From positions 62,001 to 126,000 of the forward strand of contig NZ_NMQV01000002.1 of NCBI RefSeq assembly GCF_002234375.1: a stretch of DNA of 64,000 bases, in the 5' to 3' direction. The notes beneath the pieces are model-generated. The model did no database searches. It was not told the origin of the DNA and saw only the letters and a list, made by a program, of their open reading frames with translations. Below are positions 36,147 to 46,396 of this stretch, piece by piece; the first letter of the stretch is position 1, and every line of letters begins with the position of its first letter. Both the position numbers and the translations under genes were made by a program. This DNA comes from Pseudomonas fluvialis. GTDB taxonomy: Bacteria; Pseudomonadota; Gammaproteobacteria; Pseudomonadales; Pseudomonadaceae.

Positions 36147-36896
36147 ATGGAGTGGTTGAGCAATCCGGAAATCTGGGTGGCGTTCTTCACCCTGACTGCT
36201 CTGGAAATTGTCTTGGGCATCGACAACATCATCTTTATCTCCATCCTGGTTTCCCGCCTGCCGGTTGCCCAGCAGCCACGCGCGCGATTCTTCGGCCTGG
36301 CTTTGGCGATGGGCACGCGCATCCTCCTGCTGCTGTCGATTACCTGGGTCATGCAGTTGACCAGCGACCTGTTCCAGGTGTTCGAACAGGGTATCTCCGG
36401 GCGCGACCTGATTCTGCTCGGTGGCGGCCTGTTCCTGTTGTTCAAGAGTACGCTGGAGATCGGCCATAGCCTGGAAGGGGCCGCTGATGAATCAGGCAGT
36501 ACGCCGCGTAGCTATGGTTTCATGGGCATCATCCTGCAGATTGCAGTGATCGATATCGTGTTCTCCCTCGACTCGGTGATCACTGCGGTAGGCCTGGTGC
36601 AGAATGTGCCGGTGATGGTGGCGGCGATTGTCATCTCGGTCGTGGTGATGATGCTCTCGGCCAGTACCATCAGCGAGTTCATCGACAAGCACCCGAGCCT
36701 GAAGATGCTGGCCCTGTCGTTCCTCATGGTGGTGGGCACCATGCTGGTCGCTGAAGCGTTCGAAGTGCATGTGCCCAAGGGCTACATCTACTTTGCCATG
36801 GCGTTCTCGCTGGCGGTGGAGACTCTGAACATCCGCATGCGCGTGCGTCGTGAGCGTCGCACGCAGCCGGTCCAGCTGCACAAGAACCTGCCGTAA
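36147..36896 (+). CDS. TerC-family integral membrane protein
   Basis: A 249-residue protein with about seven hydrophobic helices. TerC motifs are WVAFFTLTALEIVLGIDNIIFISIL and AVIDIVFSLDSVITAVGLV, with conserved acidic residues in the membrane (E, D in GIDN and SLDS). Family members are implicated in manganese export or metal handling at secretion. It starts with MEWLSNPEIW 24 bp after the MscS-like gene on the same strand, too close for a separate riboswitch leader. Confidence 0.9.
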   Translation: MEWLSNPEIWVAFFTLTALEIVLGIDNIIFISILVSRLPVAQQPRARFFGLALAMGTRILLLLSITWVMQLTSDLFQVFEQGISGRDLILLGGGLFLLFKSTLEIGHSLEGAADESGSTPRSYGFMGIILQIAVIDIVFSLDSVITAVGLVQNVPVMVAAIVISVVVMMLSASTISEFIDKHPSLKMLALSFLMVVGTMLVAEAFEVHVPKGYIYFAMAFSLAVETLNIRMRVRRERRTQPVQLHKNLP

Positions 36897-36914
36897 CCGA
36901 CAAGGAGGCAATCC

Positions 36915-37544
36915 ATGACCCTGGAAACCTGGTTGGCATTCTTCGTGGCCTGTTGGCTGATCAGCCTGTCGCCGGGGGCCGGCGCTGTCGCCTCGATGTC
37001 GGCTGGCTTGCGCTATGGCTTCTGGCGTGGCTACTGGAATGCCATTGGCCTGCAGCTGGCCCTGCTGATGCAGATCGGCATCGTCGCGGCAGGCCTGGGT
37101 GCGGTGCTGGCGACTTCGGAGCTGGCCTTTGCGGTCATCAAGTGGTTTGGCGTGGCATATCTGCTCTACCTGGGCTGGCGGCAGTGGTGCGCGGCGCCCG
37201 AACCGCTCGACGAAGGGGCGTCTGAGCGGCCGTTGGGTCGGCCGCTGAGCTTGATGTTGCGGGGCTTCCTGGTCAATGCCAGCAACCCCAAGGCCATCGT
37301 TTTCATTCTCGCCGTGTTGCCGCAGTTTCTCGATCCGCGCCAACCGCTGCTGGGGCAATACCTGGCCATGGCCCTGACCATGGTGCTGGTGGACCTGGTC
37401 GTCATGGCCGGCTACACCGGCCTGGCGGCCCGGGTACTGCGCAGCCTGCGCTCACCCCGCCAGCAGCGCCTGCTCAACCGCAGCTTCGGCGCACTGTTCA
37501 TGGGCGCCGCCGGCCTGCTGGCCAGTGTGCGGCGCGCCGCCTGA
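36915..37544 (+). CDS. LysE/RhtB-family amino-acid exporter
   Basis: A 209-residue membrane protein with six hydrophobic segments. The N terminus WLAFFVACWLISLSPGAGAVASMSAGLRYGFWRGYWNAIGLQL is the RhtB/LysE signature, and RGFLVNASNPKAIVFILAVLPQFLD is the second conserved block. It is likely a homoserine/threonine-type effluxer; the substrate is unproven. A ribosome site AAGGAGG precedes the ATG at 36915. Its stop shares one base with the start of the next gene. Confidence 0.9.
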   Translation: MTLETWLAFFVACWLISLSPGAGAVASMSAGLRYGFWRGYWNAIGLQLALLMQIGIVAAGLGAVLATSELAFAVIKWFGVAYLLYLGWRQWCAAPEPLDEGASERPLGRPLSLMLRGFLVNASNPKAIVFILAVLPQFLDPRQPLLGQYLAMALTMVLVDLVVMAGYTGLAARVLRSLRSPRQQRLLNRSFGALFMGAAGLLASVRRAA

Positions 37545-37996
37545 TGCGTGTCTGGATCGATGCCGATGCCTGTCCGCGGCTGGCCCGCGATCAGTTGGTG
37601 AAGTTTGCCCTCAAGCGCGGCCTGGAGGTGGTGCTGGTGGCTGGCCAGGCGGTAGCCCGGCCGAACTTTGCCTGCGTGAAGCTGGTGGTGGTGCCGAGTG
37701 GCCCCGATGCGGCGGATGACTACCTGGTGGAGCATGCCGCCCCCGGTGAGCTGGTGATCTGCAGCGATATTCCGCTGGCTGCGCGGCTGGTGAAGAAGGG
37801 GGTGGCGGCGCTCGATCCGCGGGGCCGTGAGTTCGACGAGCGCAACATGGCCGACAAGCTGGCCACGCGCAATCTGTTCACCGAGTTGCGTGAGCAGGGG
37901 CAGGTGGGGGGTGGTCAGGCCAGTTATAGCGACAAGGACCGCCAGGCTTTTGCCAATGCGCTGGATCGCCTGCTCACCCGCCTGAGTCGCCGCTAG
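37544..37996 (+). CDS. UPF0178 (YaiI/YqxD) family protein
   Basis: A 150-residue soluble protein. It begins MRVWIDADACPRLARDQLVKFALKRG and contains VVVPSGPDAADDYLVEHAAPGELVICSDIPLAARLVKKG, the PIN-like acidic pattern typical of UPF0178 (YaiI). A nuclease-like fold is suggested by the conserved Asp residues, but the function is unknown. It overlaps the LysE gene by 1 bp. Confidence 0.9.
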   Translation: MRVWIDADACPRLARDQLVKFALKRGLEVVLVAGQAVARPNFACVKLVVVPSGPDAADDYLVEHAAPGELVICSDIPLAARLVKKGVAALDPRGREFDERNMADKLATRNLFTELREQGQVGGGQASYSDKDRQAFANALDRLLTRLSRR

Positions 37997-38048
37997 CGAA
38001 TAGCACGGTGCTGCCTGGCGTCGTGCCACGCGCGACGCGCTGCACGGC

Positions 38049-38519
38049 TTAGCCGCACAGGTAGGTTCCGGTGCCTACGGCGACCAACAAACCTTCCTCG
38101 TTGAATAGTTCGCTGCGCACCACGGCGACCTTGTTGCCCGAGCGCAGCAGGCTGGCGCAGGCGGTGAAACGCTGGCCGCGACCGGGGCGCAGGTAGTCGA
38201 CGCGCAGGTCAATGGTGCCGAGCTTGGCCAGCTTGCTCATGCGCTCATGAGTGCTCAGGTGCTGGTGCCGGTCCATGGCGCCAATCAGCGCCATGGCACC
38301 GCCGGTGACATCCAGCAGCGTGGCGATGACGCCACCATGCAGGATGCCTTGCACGTAGTTGCCGATCAGCTCGGGCTTCATCGGCAGGTGCATGGTCACC
38401 CGTTCCAGGCTCAGTTCGTCGATCTCGATATCGAGGAACTGGTTGAACGGGATGCGGGTGAAGAAGGCCCGCACCGCCTGCTGGATGTCCTCGGTCAGCA
38501 CAAAGTGATTCTGGGTCAT
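38049..38519 (-). CDS. Hotdog-fold thioesterase (YigI-like)
   Basis: A 156-residue protein with a PaaI-type hotdog fold. The helix region is YVQGILHGGVIATLLDVTGGAMAL, preceding strands IDLRVDYLRPGRGQRFTACASLLRSGNKVAVVRSEL and a terminal GTGTYL. It probably hydrolyses medium or long acyl-CoA thioesters. It is transcribed after elbB on the same strand, 39 bp away. No metal or catalytic cofactor motif is expected. Confidence 0.87.
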   Translation of the reverse strand: MTQNHFVLTEDIQQAVRAFFTRIPFNQFLDIEIDELSLERVTMHLPMKPELIGNYVQGILHGGVIATLLDVTGGAMALIGAMDRHQHLSTHERMSKLAKLGTIDLRVDYLRPGRGQRFTACASLLRSGNKVAVVRSELFNEEGLLVAVGTGTYLCG

Positions 38520-38558
38520 GCTGCTCTCCTGTCTGCACGGCCCGCAGGCGGCGCTGCC

Positions 38559-39218
38559 TTACTGCTGGGTGAGTTCCAGTACGCGGTCGACCAGCTTGTT
38601 GATGCCGGCGGCGGCCTGGCTGATCGACTGGGCGAGCATGTAGGCCGGGGTGCTGACCAGCTTGTGCGTGCTGTCCTCGACGATCTCGTCGACCGGGCAC
38701 TCCTGGTGCACGGCGCCCATCTGGGCGATGGCCGCGGCGGTGTCATGGTCGTTGCCGATGGTACAGGTGACACCCGGGCCGAACAGTTTGGCGGTCAGCG
38801 CCGGGGCGATGCAGATCAGGCCGACCGGCTTGCCGGCCTTGGCAAAGGCCTGCACGGCCGCCTGTACATCGGCCTGTACCTGGCAATGCACGCCGCTGAT
38901 GGCAAAGTCCGAGAGGTTCTTCGCCACGCCAAAGCCGCCGGGCATGATCAGCGCATCGAACTCGCCAACGTGCAGTTCGCGGACATCCTTGATGTTGCCG
39001 CGGGCAATGCGTGCGGCTTCCACCAGGACGTTACGCTGCTGGTCCATTTCGTCGCCACTGTAGTGGTCGACCACGTGCAGTTGCGGCACGTTGGGCGCAA
39101 AGCACTGTACCTGCGCGCCGCGTTGATCGAGGCGCAGCAGGGTGATCACGCTTTCATGGATTTCCGCGCCGTCATAGACGCCGCAGCCGGAGAGAATCAC
39201 GGCGACTTTCTTGTGCAT
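38559..39218 (-). CDS. elbB: Isoprenoid biosynthesis-associated glyoxalase-like protein ElbB
   Basis: A 219-residue DJ-1/PfpI-superfamily protein. It has KKVAVILSGCGVYDGAEIHESVITLLRLDQRGAQVQCFAPN, the nucleophile-elbow region GLICIAPAL (Cys near residue 137) and ALIMPGGFGVAKNLSDFA. ElbB-type proteins have glyoxalase activity in vitro and were first linked to isoprenoid synthesis. It is divergent from hemB across a 186-bp gap. Confidence 0.92.
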   Translation of the reverse strand: MHKKVAVILSGCGVYDGAEIHESVITLLRLDQRGAQVQCFAPNVPQLHVVDHYSGDEMDQQRNVLVEAARIARGNIKDVRELHVGEFDALIMPGGFGVAKNLSDFAISGVHCQVQADVQAAVQAFAKAGKPVGLICIAPALTAKLFGPGVTCTIGNDHDTAAAIAQMGAVHQECPVDEIVEDSTHKLVSTPAYMLAQSISQAAAGINKLVDRVLELTQQ

Positions 39219-39365
39219 GCTAGGCTCCTCAGCAAAGGCATGATGAACCCCGCTGTTTTACTCCCTGCGCTGGCCAGCGTCGAGCCTTGCACGAGGCGGT
39301 CGGCTGTTGAGTTGTTCCTGATCAGGTCACGCCTGTCACCAATTGGTCATAATGCCCCGGTATAA

Positions 39366-40421
<1,056 letters not shown>

Positions 40422-40436
40422 AGTCGCGTGCTGCAA

Positions 40437-40460
40437 GGCGCAGCCCGTGACGGCTGCGCC
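40437..40460 (+). terminator. Strong hairpin after hemB
   Basis: GGCGCAGCC (40437-40445) and GGCTGCGCC (40452-40460) form a perfect 9-bp stem with a 6-nt loop, 16 bp after the hemB stop. There is no clear U-tract. It may be an RNA end-protecting structure or partial terminator before ppk. Confidence 0.45.
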
Positions 40461-40509
40461 GCCGCCCATGACAACAAGGGGCCCGGCCCCACACAGGACT
40501 TGCCTTGCG

Positions 40510-42711
40510 ATGAACAGTGCCGAACCGCTCGAAACCCCACCGTCGTCCACTGAACCGGCCGTCGCCGAGGCCGAGCTGCTGACGCCTGCGCCGCAGGAGG
40601 TTGCCGTAGTCAGCGAACCCGTGCCGGTGATCCCCGGGCTGGATGACAGCGGCCTGTACATCCATCGTGAAATCTCCCAGCTCAAGTTCAACATCCGCGT
40701 GCTGGAGCAGGCGCTGGACGAGTCCTACCCGCTGCTGGAGCGCTTGAAGTTCCTGCTGATCTTTTCCAGCAACCTCGACGAGTTCTTCGAGATCCGCGTG
40801 GCCGGCCTGAAGAAGCAGATCACCTTTGCCCGCGAGCAGGCGGGGGCCGATGGCCTGCAGCCGCACCAGGCGCTGGCGCGGATCAGCGAACTGGCCCACG
40901 AACAGGTGCATCGCCAGTACGCCATCCTCAACGACATCCTGTTGCCCGAGCTGGCCAAGCACCAGATCAACTTCATTCGTCGCCGGCACTGGAACACCAA
41001 GCTCAAGGCCTGGGTGCGTCGTTATTTCCGCGACGAGATCGCGCCGATCATTACCCCCATCGGCCTCGATCCCACCCACCCGTTTCCCTTGCTGGTCAAC
41101 AAGAGCCTCAACTTCATTGTCGAGCTGGAAGGGGTGGATGCCTTCGGGCGCGACTCCGGCCTGGCCATCATCCCGGCGCCGCGCCTGCTGCCGCGGGTGA
41201 TTCGCGTGCCGGCCGAGGTGGGCGGCGCGGGCGACAACTTCGTGTTTCTGTCGTCGATGATCCACGCGCATGCCGATGACCTGTTCCAGGGCATGAAGGT
41301 CAAGGGCTGCTACCAGTTCCGCCTGACCCGTAACGCCGACCTGGCGGTGGACGCCGAGGATGTCGAGGACCTGGCGCGTGCGCTGCGCGGCGAGCTGTTC
41401 GCCCGCCGCTACGGCGATGCGGTGCGCCTGGAAGTGGCCGACAACTGCCCGCGCCACCTGACCGACTACCTGCTCAAGCAGTTCGGCCTGGGCGAGAACG
41501 AGCTGTATCAGGTCAACGGGCCGGTCAACCTGACCCGCCTGTTCAGCATCACCGGCCTGGATAGCCATCCCGAGCTGCAGTACAAGCCGTTCACGCCGAC
41601 CATTCCGAAGATGCTGCAAAGCAGCGAGAACATTTTCTCGGTGGTCAGCAAGCAGGACGTGCTGTTGCTGCACCCGTTCGAGTCCTTCACGCCGGTGGTC
41701 GATCTGCTGCGTCAGGCGGCTAAGGACCCCCATGTGCTGGCCATCAAGCAGACCCTGTATCGCTCCGGGGCCAACTCGGAGATTGTCGACGCGCTGGTCG
41801 AGGCGGCGCGCAATGGTAAAGAAGTCACGGCAGTGATCGAACTGCGTGCGCGCTTCGATGAGGAATCCAACCTGGCCCTGGCCAGCCGCCTGCAGGCGGC
41901 CGGTGCGGTGGTGATCTACGGCGTGGTGGGGTTCAAGACTCACGCCAAGATGATGCTCATCCTGCGCCGTGAGAACGGTGAGATCACTCGTTACGCGCAT
42001 CTGGGGACTGGCAATTACCACGCCGGTAATGCTCGGCTGTACACCGACTACAGCCTGCTGACCTCCGATGATGCGCTGTGCGAGGACGTTGCCAAGCTGT
42101 TCAGCCAGCTGATCGGCATGGGCAAGACCCTGCGCATGAAGAAGTTGCTGCATGCGCCCTTTACTCTGAAGAAGACCCTGCTTGACCTGATCGCTCGGGA
42201 AACCGCGCTGGCTCAGGAAGGCAAGGCGGCGCATATCATCGCCAAGTTCAACTCGCTGACCGATCCGAAGATCATTCGCGCACTGTACAAGGCCAGCCAG
42301 TGCGGGGTGCGTATCGATCTGGTGGTGCGCGGCATGTGCTGCCTGCGTCCGGGGGTGCCCGGGGTGTCGCACAATATCCAGGTGCGTTCGATCATCGGCC
42401 GCTTCCTGGAGCACACGCGGGTTTTCTACTTCCTCAACGACGGCGAGGAGAAGCTCTACCTGTCCAGCGCCGACTGGATGGAGCGCAACCTCGACAAGCG
42501 GGTCGAGACCTGTTTCCCGGTGGAAGGCAAGAAGTTGATCACGCGGGTCAAGAAGGAGTTGGAAAGCTACCTGACCGACAACACCCAGGCCTGGCTGCTG
42601 AACAGTGATGGTACCTACTCGCGCCTGCAGCCCACCGGCAACCAGAACCCGCGCAACGCCCAGCAGAGCCTGCTGGAGCGGCTCGGCAGCCCGCTGGTCA
42701 GCGTGCGTTGA
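40510..42711 (+). CDS. ppk: Polyphosphate kinase 1
   Basis: A 733-residue PPK1, reversibly polymerising ATP gamma-phosphate into polyphosphate. An N-terminal acidic extension (about 50 residues) precedes the conserved [17 protein letters not shown] helix and [15 protein letters not shown]. The phosphorylated histidine is likely H478 in [10 protein letters not shown], and the second catalytic histidine is near residue 635 in [13 protein letters not shown]. The start is the ATG at 40510. Its stop codon abuts the ppx stop codon on the other strand with no intervening base. Confidence 0.96.
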   Translation: MNSAEPLETPPSSTEPAVAEAELLTPAPQEVAVVSEPVPVIPGLDDSGLYIHREISQLKFNIRVLEQALDESYPLLERLKFLLIFSSNLDEFFEIRVAGLKKQITFAREQAGADGLQPHQALARISELAHEQVHRQYAILNDILLPELAKHQINFIRRRHWNTKLKAWVRRYFRDEIAPIITPIGLDPTHPFPLLVNKSLNFIVELEGVDAFGRDSGLAIIPAPRLLPRVIRVPAEVGGAGDNFVFLSSMIHAHADDLFQGMKVKGCYQFRLTRNADLAVDAEDVEDLARALRGELFARRYGDAVRLEVADNCPRHLTDYLLKQFGLGENELYQVNGPVNLTRLFSITGLDSHPELQYKPFTPTIPKMLQSSENIFSVVSKQDVLLLHPFESFTPVVDLLRQAAKDPHVLAIKQTLYRSGANSEIVDALVEAARNGKEVTAVIELRARFDEESNLALASRLQAAGAVVIYGVVGFKTHAKMMLILRRENGEITRYAHLGTGNYHAGNARLYTDYSLLTSDDALCEDVAKLFSQLIGMGKTLRMKKLLHAPFTLKKTLLDLIARETALAQEGKAAHIIAKFNSLTDPKIIRALYKASQCGVRIDLVVRGMCCLRPGVPGVSHNIQVRSIIGRFLEHTRVFYFLNDGEEKLYLSSADWMERNLDKRVETCFPVEGKKLITRVKKELESYLTDNTQAWLLNSDGTYSRLQPTGNQNPRNAQQSLLERLGSPLVSVR

Positions 42712-44214
42712 TCAGCTGACCTTGAGCTCCAGGTCGATGCGTTTGAGCCACTCGGCTTCCTGAGCGAAATCGGCCTGGGTCAGCGGGTTGGCTTCCAGCC
42801 AGCCGCTGGGGAAGTGCACTTCCAGGCTGCTGCTGGTCACCTGCAATTCCACCTTGGGCATCTCCTGATGGCCACGGATGTGGTGGAACAGGATGGCAAA
42901 GCGCAGCAGTACGCAGAGGCGCACCAGCTTGATCGCCTCGTCGCCGAACTCGGCCAGCTTGTCGCGTGGAATGTTGCGGCGATGGCCGCGCACCAGCAGA
43001 GCGAGCATTTGCTGATCCTGGCGTGAGAAGCCGGCCAGGTCGGAGTGTTCGATCAGGTAGGCACCATGCTTGTGGTACTGGTAGTGGGCAATATCCAGGC
43101 CGATCTCGTGAACCCGCGCGGCCCATACCAGCAAGTCGCGGTGCCACTCGTCATCGAGCTGCCAGGCCTGACGTACCTGCTCCAGGGCTTCCAGGGCCTT
43201 GCTTTCAACGCGCGCGGCCTGCTCCAGGTCGACGTGGTAGCGCTCCTGCAGGGCGCTGAGGGTGCGTTCGCGGACATCTTCGTGGTGGTGGCGACCAATC
43301 AGGTCGTAGAGCACGCCTTCGCGTAGCGCACCTTCGGAATGGCTCATGCGCTGCAGTTCCAGAGCGTCGAAGATGGCTTCCAGGATGGCCAGGCCGGCCG
43401 GGAAGATGCTGCGCCGATCCGGCTTGATGCCGTCGATGTCGAGCTTCTCGGTTTCACCTATCTTGAATAACTTGCGCTTGAGCCAGGCCAGCCCTTCCAG
43501 AGTGACTTCGGCGTTGCTCAGTCCGGCCGCCTGGGTGGCCAGGCCGACCGCCTTGATGGTGCCGGAGGCGCCTACGCTGTCCTGCCAGCCGATGCGCCGC
43601 AGGGCATGTTCGATGCCCATCAGTTCCAGGCGGGCTGCCGTGTAGGCCTGGGCGTAGCGTGCCGGGGTGATCTTGCCGTCCCGGAAATAGCGCTGGGTAT
43701 AGCTGACGCAGCCCATTTGCAGGCTTTCACGAATCAGTGGCTCGAAACGCTGGCCGATGATGAACTCGGTACTGCCGCCGCCAATGTCGGCGACCAGGCG
43801 GTTGCCCGGTGTGTCGGCGATGCTGTGCGATACGCCCAGGTAGATCAGGCGGGCTTCCTCGCGGCCGGAGATGACCTCCACCGGGTGGCCAAGTATCGCT
43901 TCGGCACGACGAATGAATTCGCCGCGGTTGCGCGCCTCGCGCAGCGCGTTGGTGCCGACCACGCGAACGGCGCCTTCGGGCAGGTTGCAGGTCAGTTGGG
44001 CGAAGCGGCGCAGGCAGTCCAGCCCGCGCTGCATGGCGTCTTCGCTGAGCAGGCGCTGTTCATCGATGCCGGCGGCCAGTTGTACCTTCTCGCCCAGGCG
44101 TTCGCGGATGCGCAGCTCGCCATGGGTGACCGTGGCCATGACCATGTGGAAGCTGTTGGAACCCAGGTCAATGGCGGCGATCAACGGGAAATTGCTGGCT
44201 GGGGTATGCGGCAT
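42712..44214 (-). CDS. ppx: Exopolyphosphatase
   Basis: A 500-residue Ppx/GppA enzyme that degrades polyphosphate or pppGpp. Actin-like ATPase motifs are [13 protein letters not shown] (phosphate 1), [14 protein letters not shown] (phosphate 2) and [15 protein letters not shown]-terminal HD-like domain (about 310-500) contains [34 protein letters not shown]. It is tail-to-tail with ppk and divergent from trxA across 219 bp, matching the classical Pseudomonas ppk/ppx arrangement. Confidence 0.96.
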   Translation of the reverse strand: MPHTPASNFPLIAAIDLGSNSFHMVMATVTHGELRIRERLGEKVQLAAGIDEQRLLSEDAMQRGLDCLRRFAQLTCNLPEGAVRVVGTNALREARNRGEFIRRAEAILGHPVEVISGREEARLIYLGVSHSIADTPGNRLVADIGGGSTEFIIGQRFEPLIRESLQMGCVSYTQRYFRDGKITPARYAQAYTAARLELMGIEHALRRIGWQDSVGASGTIKAVGLATQAAGLSNAEVTLEGLAWLKRKLFKIGETEKLDIDGIKPDRRSIFPAGLAILEAIFDALELQRMSHSEGALREGVLYDLIGRHHHEDVRERTLSALQERYHVDLEQAARVESKALEALEQVRQAWQLDDEWHRDLLVWAARVHEIGLDIAHYQYHKHGAYLIEHSDLAGFSRQDQQMLALLVRGHRRNIPRDKLAEFGDEAIKLVRLCVLLRFAILFHHIRGHQEMPKVELQVTSSSLEVHFPSGWLEANPLTQADFAQEAEWLKRIDLELKVS

Positions 44215-44433
44215 CAGGAGACTTTCCTCGGAACTTGGCTACCATCGTGCCACGCACGGGCAGCCTCGCCAATCAAAGAAATATGACAGCCACTGCGACC
44301 AAATGCCTACTTGCCAGCGACGCGGGGCGTCATGGCCGGCGCTGTAGGGTGGCTGACAGAGGCGCTTTCGGTGCCTGGCAATGACGGCTATGATAGCGAC
44401 CACTTTTATTGCTTCCGACCACGGAGACTATCC

Positions 44434-44760
44434 ATGAGCGACTTCATCACCAACGTCAGTGACGCCAGTTTCGAGGCCGATGTGATCAATGCAGATTGCC
44501 CGGTGCTGGTCGACTACTGGGCCGAATGGTGTGGCCCGTGCAAGATGATTGCGCCGGTCCTGGATGAAATCGCCAAGGACTATCAGGGCCGTCTCAAGGT
44601 GTGCAAGCTGAACATCGATGAGAACCAGGCTACCCCGCCGAAGTTTGGTGTGCGCGGTATCCCGACCCTGATGCTGTTCAAGAATGGCAATGTCGAAGCG
44701 ACCAAGGTCGGTGCGCTGTCCAAGTCGCAGCTGGCCGCTTTCCTCGACGCCAACCTGTAA
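44434..44760 (+). CDS. trxA: Thioredoxin 1
   Basis: A 108-residue thioredoxin with the active site WCGPC (C33, C36) in [25 protein letters not shown] and the cis-Pro loop [11 protein letters not shown]. It is a general cytosolic disulfide reductant. The ATG at 44434 is preceded by GGAGACTATCC. The long frame that extends upstream is not coding. A strong terminator follows and rho lies next on the same strand, a conserved pairing. Confidence 0.97.
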   Translation: MSDFITNVSDASFEADVINADCPVLVDYWAEWCGPCKMIAPVLDEIAKDYQGRLKVCKLNIDENQATPPKFGVRGIPTLMLFKNGNVEATKVGALSKSQLAAFLDANL

Positions 44761-44779
44761 TTCGCAGGGGTTTCGCCTA

Positions 44780-44806
44780 AAGCCGCAAGTTCATTGCGGC
44801 TTTTTT
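44780..44806 (+). terminator. Rho-independent terminator after trxA
   Basis: AAGCCGCAA (44780-44788) pairs with TTGCGGCTT (44794-44802) around a 5-nt loop and runs into TTTTTT. It is a classical intrinsic terminator ending the trxA transcript 20 bp after its stop codon. Confidence 0.88.
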
Positions 44807-44819
44807 CCAGCTCAGGCTG

Positions 44820-44987
44820 GACGCATTCCTTTACAGGATGCTACATTCCGGACAGCCGCACTTCTCGCTGCGGTTCCCGTAAGCCGTCGCCGACGCATTC
44901 CTTCCGTAAGCATCGCGATCCTGTCGCCCTCTTTCCGGCCACGGCTGTCCAAGCCCAACGCTTAATGCCCCTACCTACGTCATTCCT
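44820..44987 (+). promoter_or_regulatory. rho leader, pyrimidine/C-rich, candidate autoregulatory rut region
   Basis: After the trxA terminator there is a stretch of about 180 bp before rho with no convincing gene. Its middle and 3' part is C- and T-rich with few G runs (for example ATTCCTTCCGTAAGC and CCTGTCGCCCTCTTTCC). Such C-over-G leaders are Rho loading sites, and rho is autoregulated by attenuation in E. coli. The inference is based on composition only. Confidence 0.4.
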
Positions 44988-46247
44988 ATGAATCTGACCG
45001 AACTCAAGCAAAAGCCGATTGCCGAACTGCTGGACATGGCCGACCAGATGGGTCTGGAAAACATGGCCCGTTCGCGCAAGCAGGACATCATCTTCGCCCT
45101 GCTCAAGAAGCACGCGAAAAGCGGTGAAGAGATCTCCGGCGACGGTGTGCTGGAGATCCTCCAGGATGGCTTCGGCTTCCTGCGTTCCGCGGACTCCTCC
45201 TACCTGGCCGGCCCGGACGATATTTATGTCTCGCCCAGCCAGATCCGCCGCTTCAACCTGCGTACCGGTGACACCATCGTCGGCAAGATCCGTCCGCCCA
45301 AGGAAGGCGAGCGTTACTTCGCCCTGCTCAAGGTCGACTCGATCAACTTTGATCGTCCGGAAAACGCCAAGAACAAGATTCTCTTCGAGAACCTCACGCC
45401 GCTGTTCCCCAACGAGCGCCTGACCATGGAAGCCGGCAACGGCTCCAAGGAAGACCTCACCGGCCGCGTGATCGACCTGTGCGCTCCGATCGGCAAGGGT
45501 CAGCGCGGCCTGATTGTCGCCCCGCCGAAAGCGGGCAAGACCATCATGCTGCAGAACATTGCCAGCAACATCACGCGCAACAACCCTGACTGCCATCTGA
45601 TCGTCCTGCTGATCGACGAGCGCCCGGAAGAAGTGACCGAGATGCAGCGCACCGTGCGCGGCGAAGTAGTGGCTTCGACCTTCGACGAGCCGCCGACCCG
45701 TCACGTGCAGGTTGCCGAGATGGTCATCGAGAAGGCCAAGCGCCTGGTCGAGCACAAGAAGGACGTGGTCATCCTGCTCGACTCGATCACCCGCCTGGCG
45801 CGTGCCTACAACACGGTGATCCCGAGTTCCGGCAAGGTGCTGACCGGTGGTGTCGACGCGCATGCCCTGGAGAAACCCAAGCGTTTCTTCGGTGCCGCGC
45901 GCAACATCGAGGAAGGGGGTTCGCTGACCATCCTCGCCACCGCGCTGGTGGAAACCGGCTCGAAGATGGACGAAGTGATCTACGAGGAATTCAAGGGCAC
46001 CGGCAACATGGAGTTGATCCTTGATCGCCGTGTTTCCGAGAAGCGTGTGTTCCCGGCCATCAATATCAACAAGTCGGGTACTCGTCGTGAGGAGTTGCTG
46101 ACCGGCGAGGAAGAGCTGTCGCGCATGTGGATTCTGCGCAAGATCCTCCATCCAATGGACGAAATTGCCGCCATTGAGTTCCTCCTCGACAAGCTCAAGG
46201 ACACCAAGACCAACGACGAGTTCTTCTTGTCGATGAAGCGCAAGTAA
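44988..46247 (+). CDS. rho: Transcription termination factor Rho
   Basis: A 419-residue hexameric RNA-dependent ATPase. The N-terminal domain ([46 protein letters not shown]) and the RNA-binding cold-shock-like fold ([30 protein letters not shown]) precede the ATPase core. That core has Walker A APPKAGKT (about 179-186), Walker [17 protein letters not shown] and the Q/R loops [20 protein letters not shown]. Length and motifs are standard. Confidence 0.98.
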   Translation: MNLTELKQKPIAELLDMADQMGLENMARSRKQDIIFALLKKHAKSGEEISGDGVLEILQDGFGFLRSADSSYLAGPDDIYVSPSQIRRFNLRTGDTIVGKIRPPKEGERYFALLKVDSINFDRPENAKNKILFENLTPLFPNERLTMEAGNGSKEDLTGRVIDLCAPIGKGQRGLIVAPPKAGKTIMLQNIASNITRNNPDCHLIVLLIDERPEEVTEMQRTVRGEVVASTFDEPPTRHVQVAEMVIEKAKRLVEHKKDVVILLDSITRLARAYNTVIPSSGKVLTGGVDAHALEKPKRFFGAARNIEEGGSLTILATALVETGSKMDEVIYEEFKGTGNMELILDRRVSEKRVFPAININKSGTRREELLTGEEELSRMWILRKILHPMDEIAAIEFLLDKLKDTKTNDEFFLSMKRK

Positions 46248-46273
46248 TCCTCAGGGTTGCCCGCTTCACCCAG

Positions 46274-46297
46274 CAAGGCCGGGGCAACCCGGCCTTG
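46274..46297 (+). terminator. Hairpin after rho
   Basis: CAAGGCCGGG (46274-46283) and CCCGGCCTTG (46288-46297) form a perfect 10-bp stem capped by the stable GCAA tetraloop, 26 bp after the rho stop codon. The following bases (TCATGTCTGCCTTCTT) are only moderately T-rich, so it may terminate or protect the rho mRNA end. Confidence 0.65.
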
Positions 46298-46396
46298 TCA
46301 TGTCTGCCTTCTTCTGAATAGCCGACTTCGGCGCTAAACTTCAGGCCTTTGGCGCTAACGTCAGGCCTTTTTGCGCGCCCCCCGAGAGGCTCAAGC

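Noticed and set aside
44389..44394. TATGAT as -10 box for trxA
   Set aside because: The hexamer is good, but the region 17 bp upstream (TTTCGG) is a poor -35 match, so I do not list it as a promoter.
44794..44991. A possible leader peptide gene before rho
   Set aside because: It begins inside the trxA terminator stem and runs through the C-rich leader. No ribosome site is visible and the composition fits a non-coding leader.
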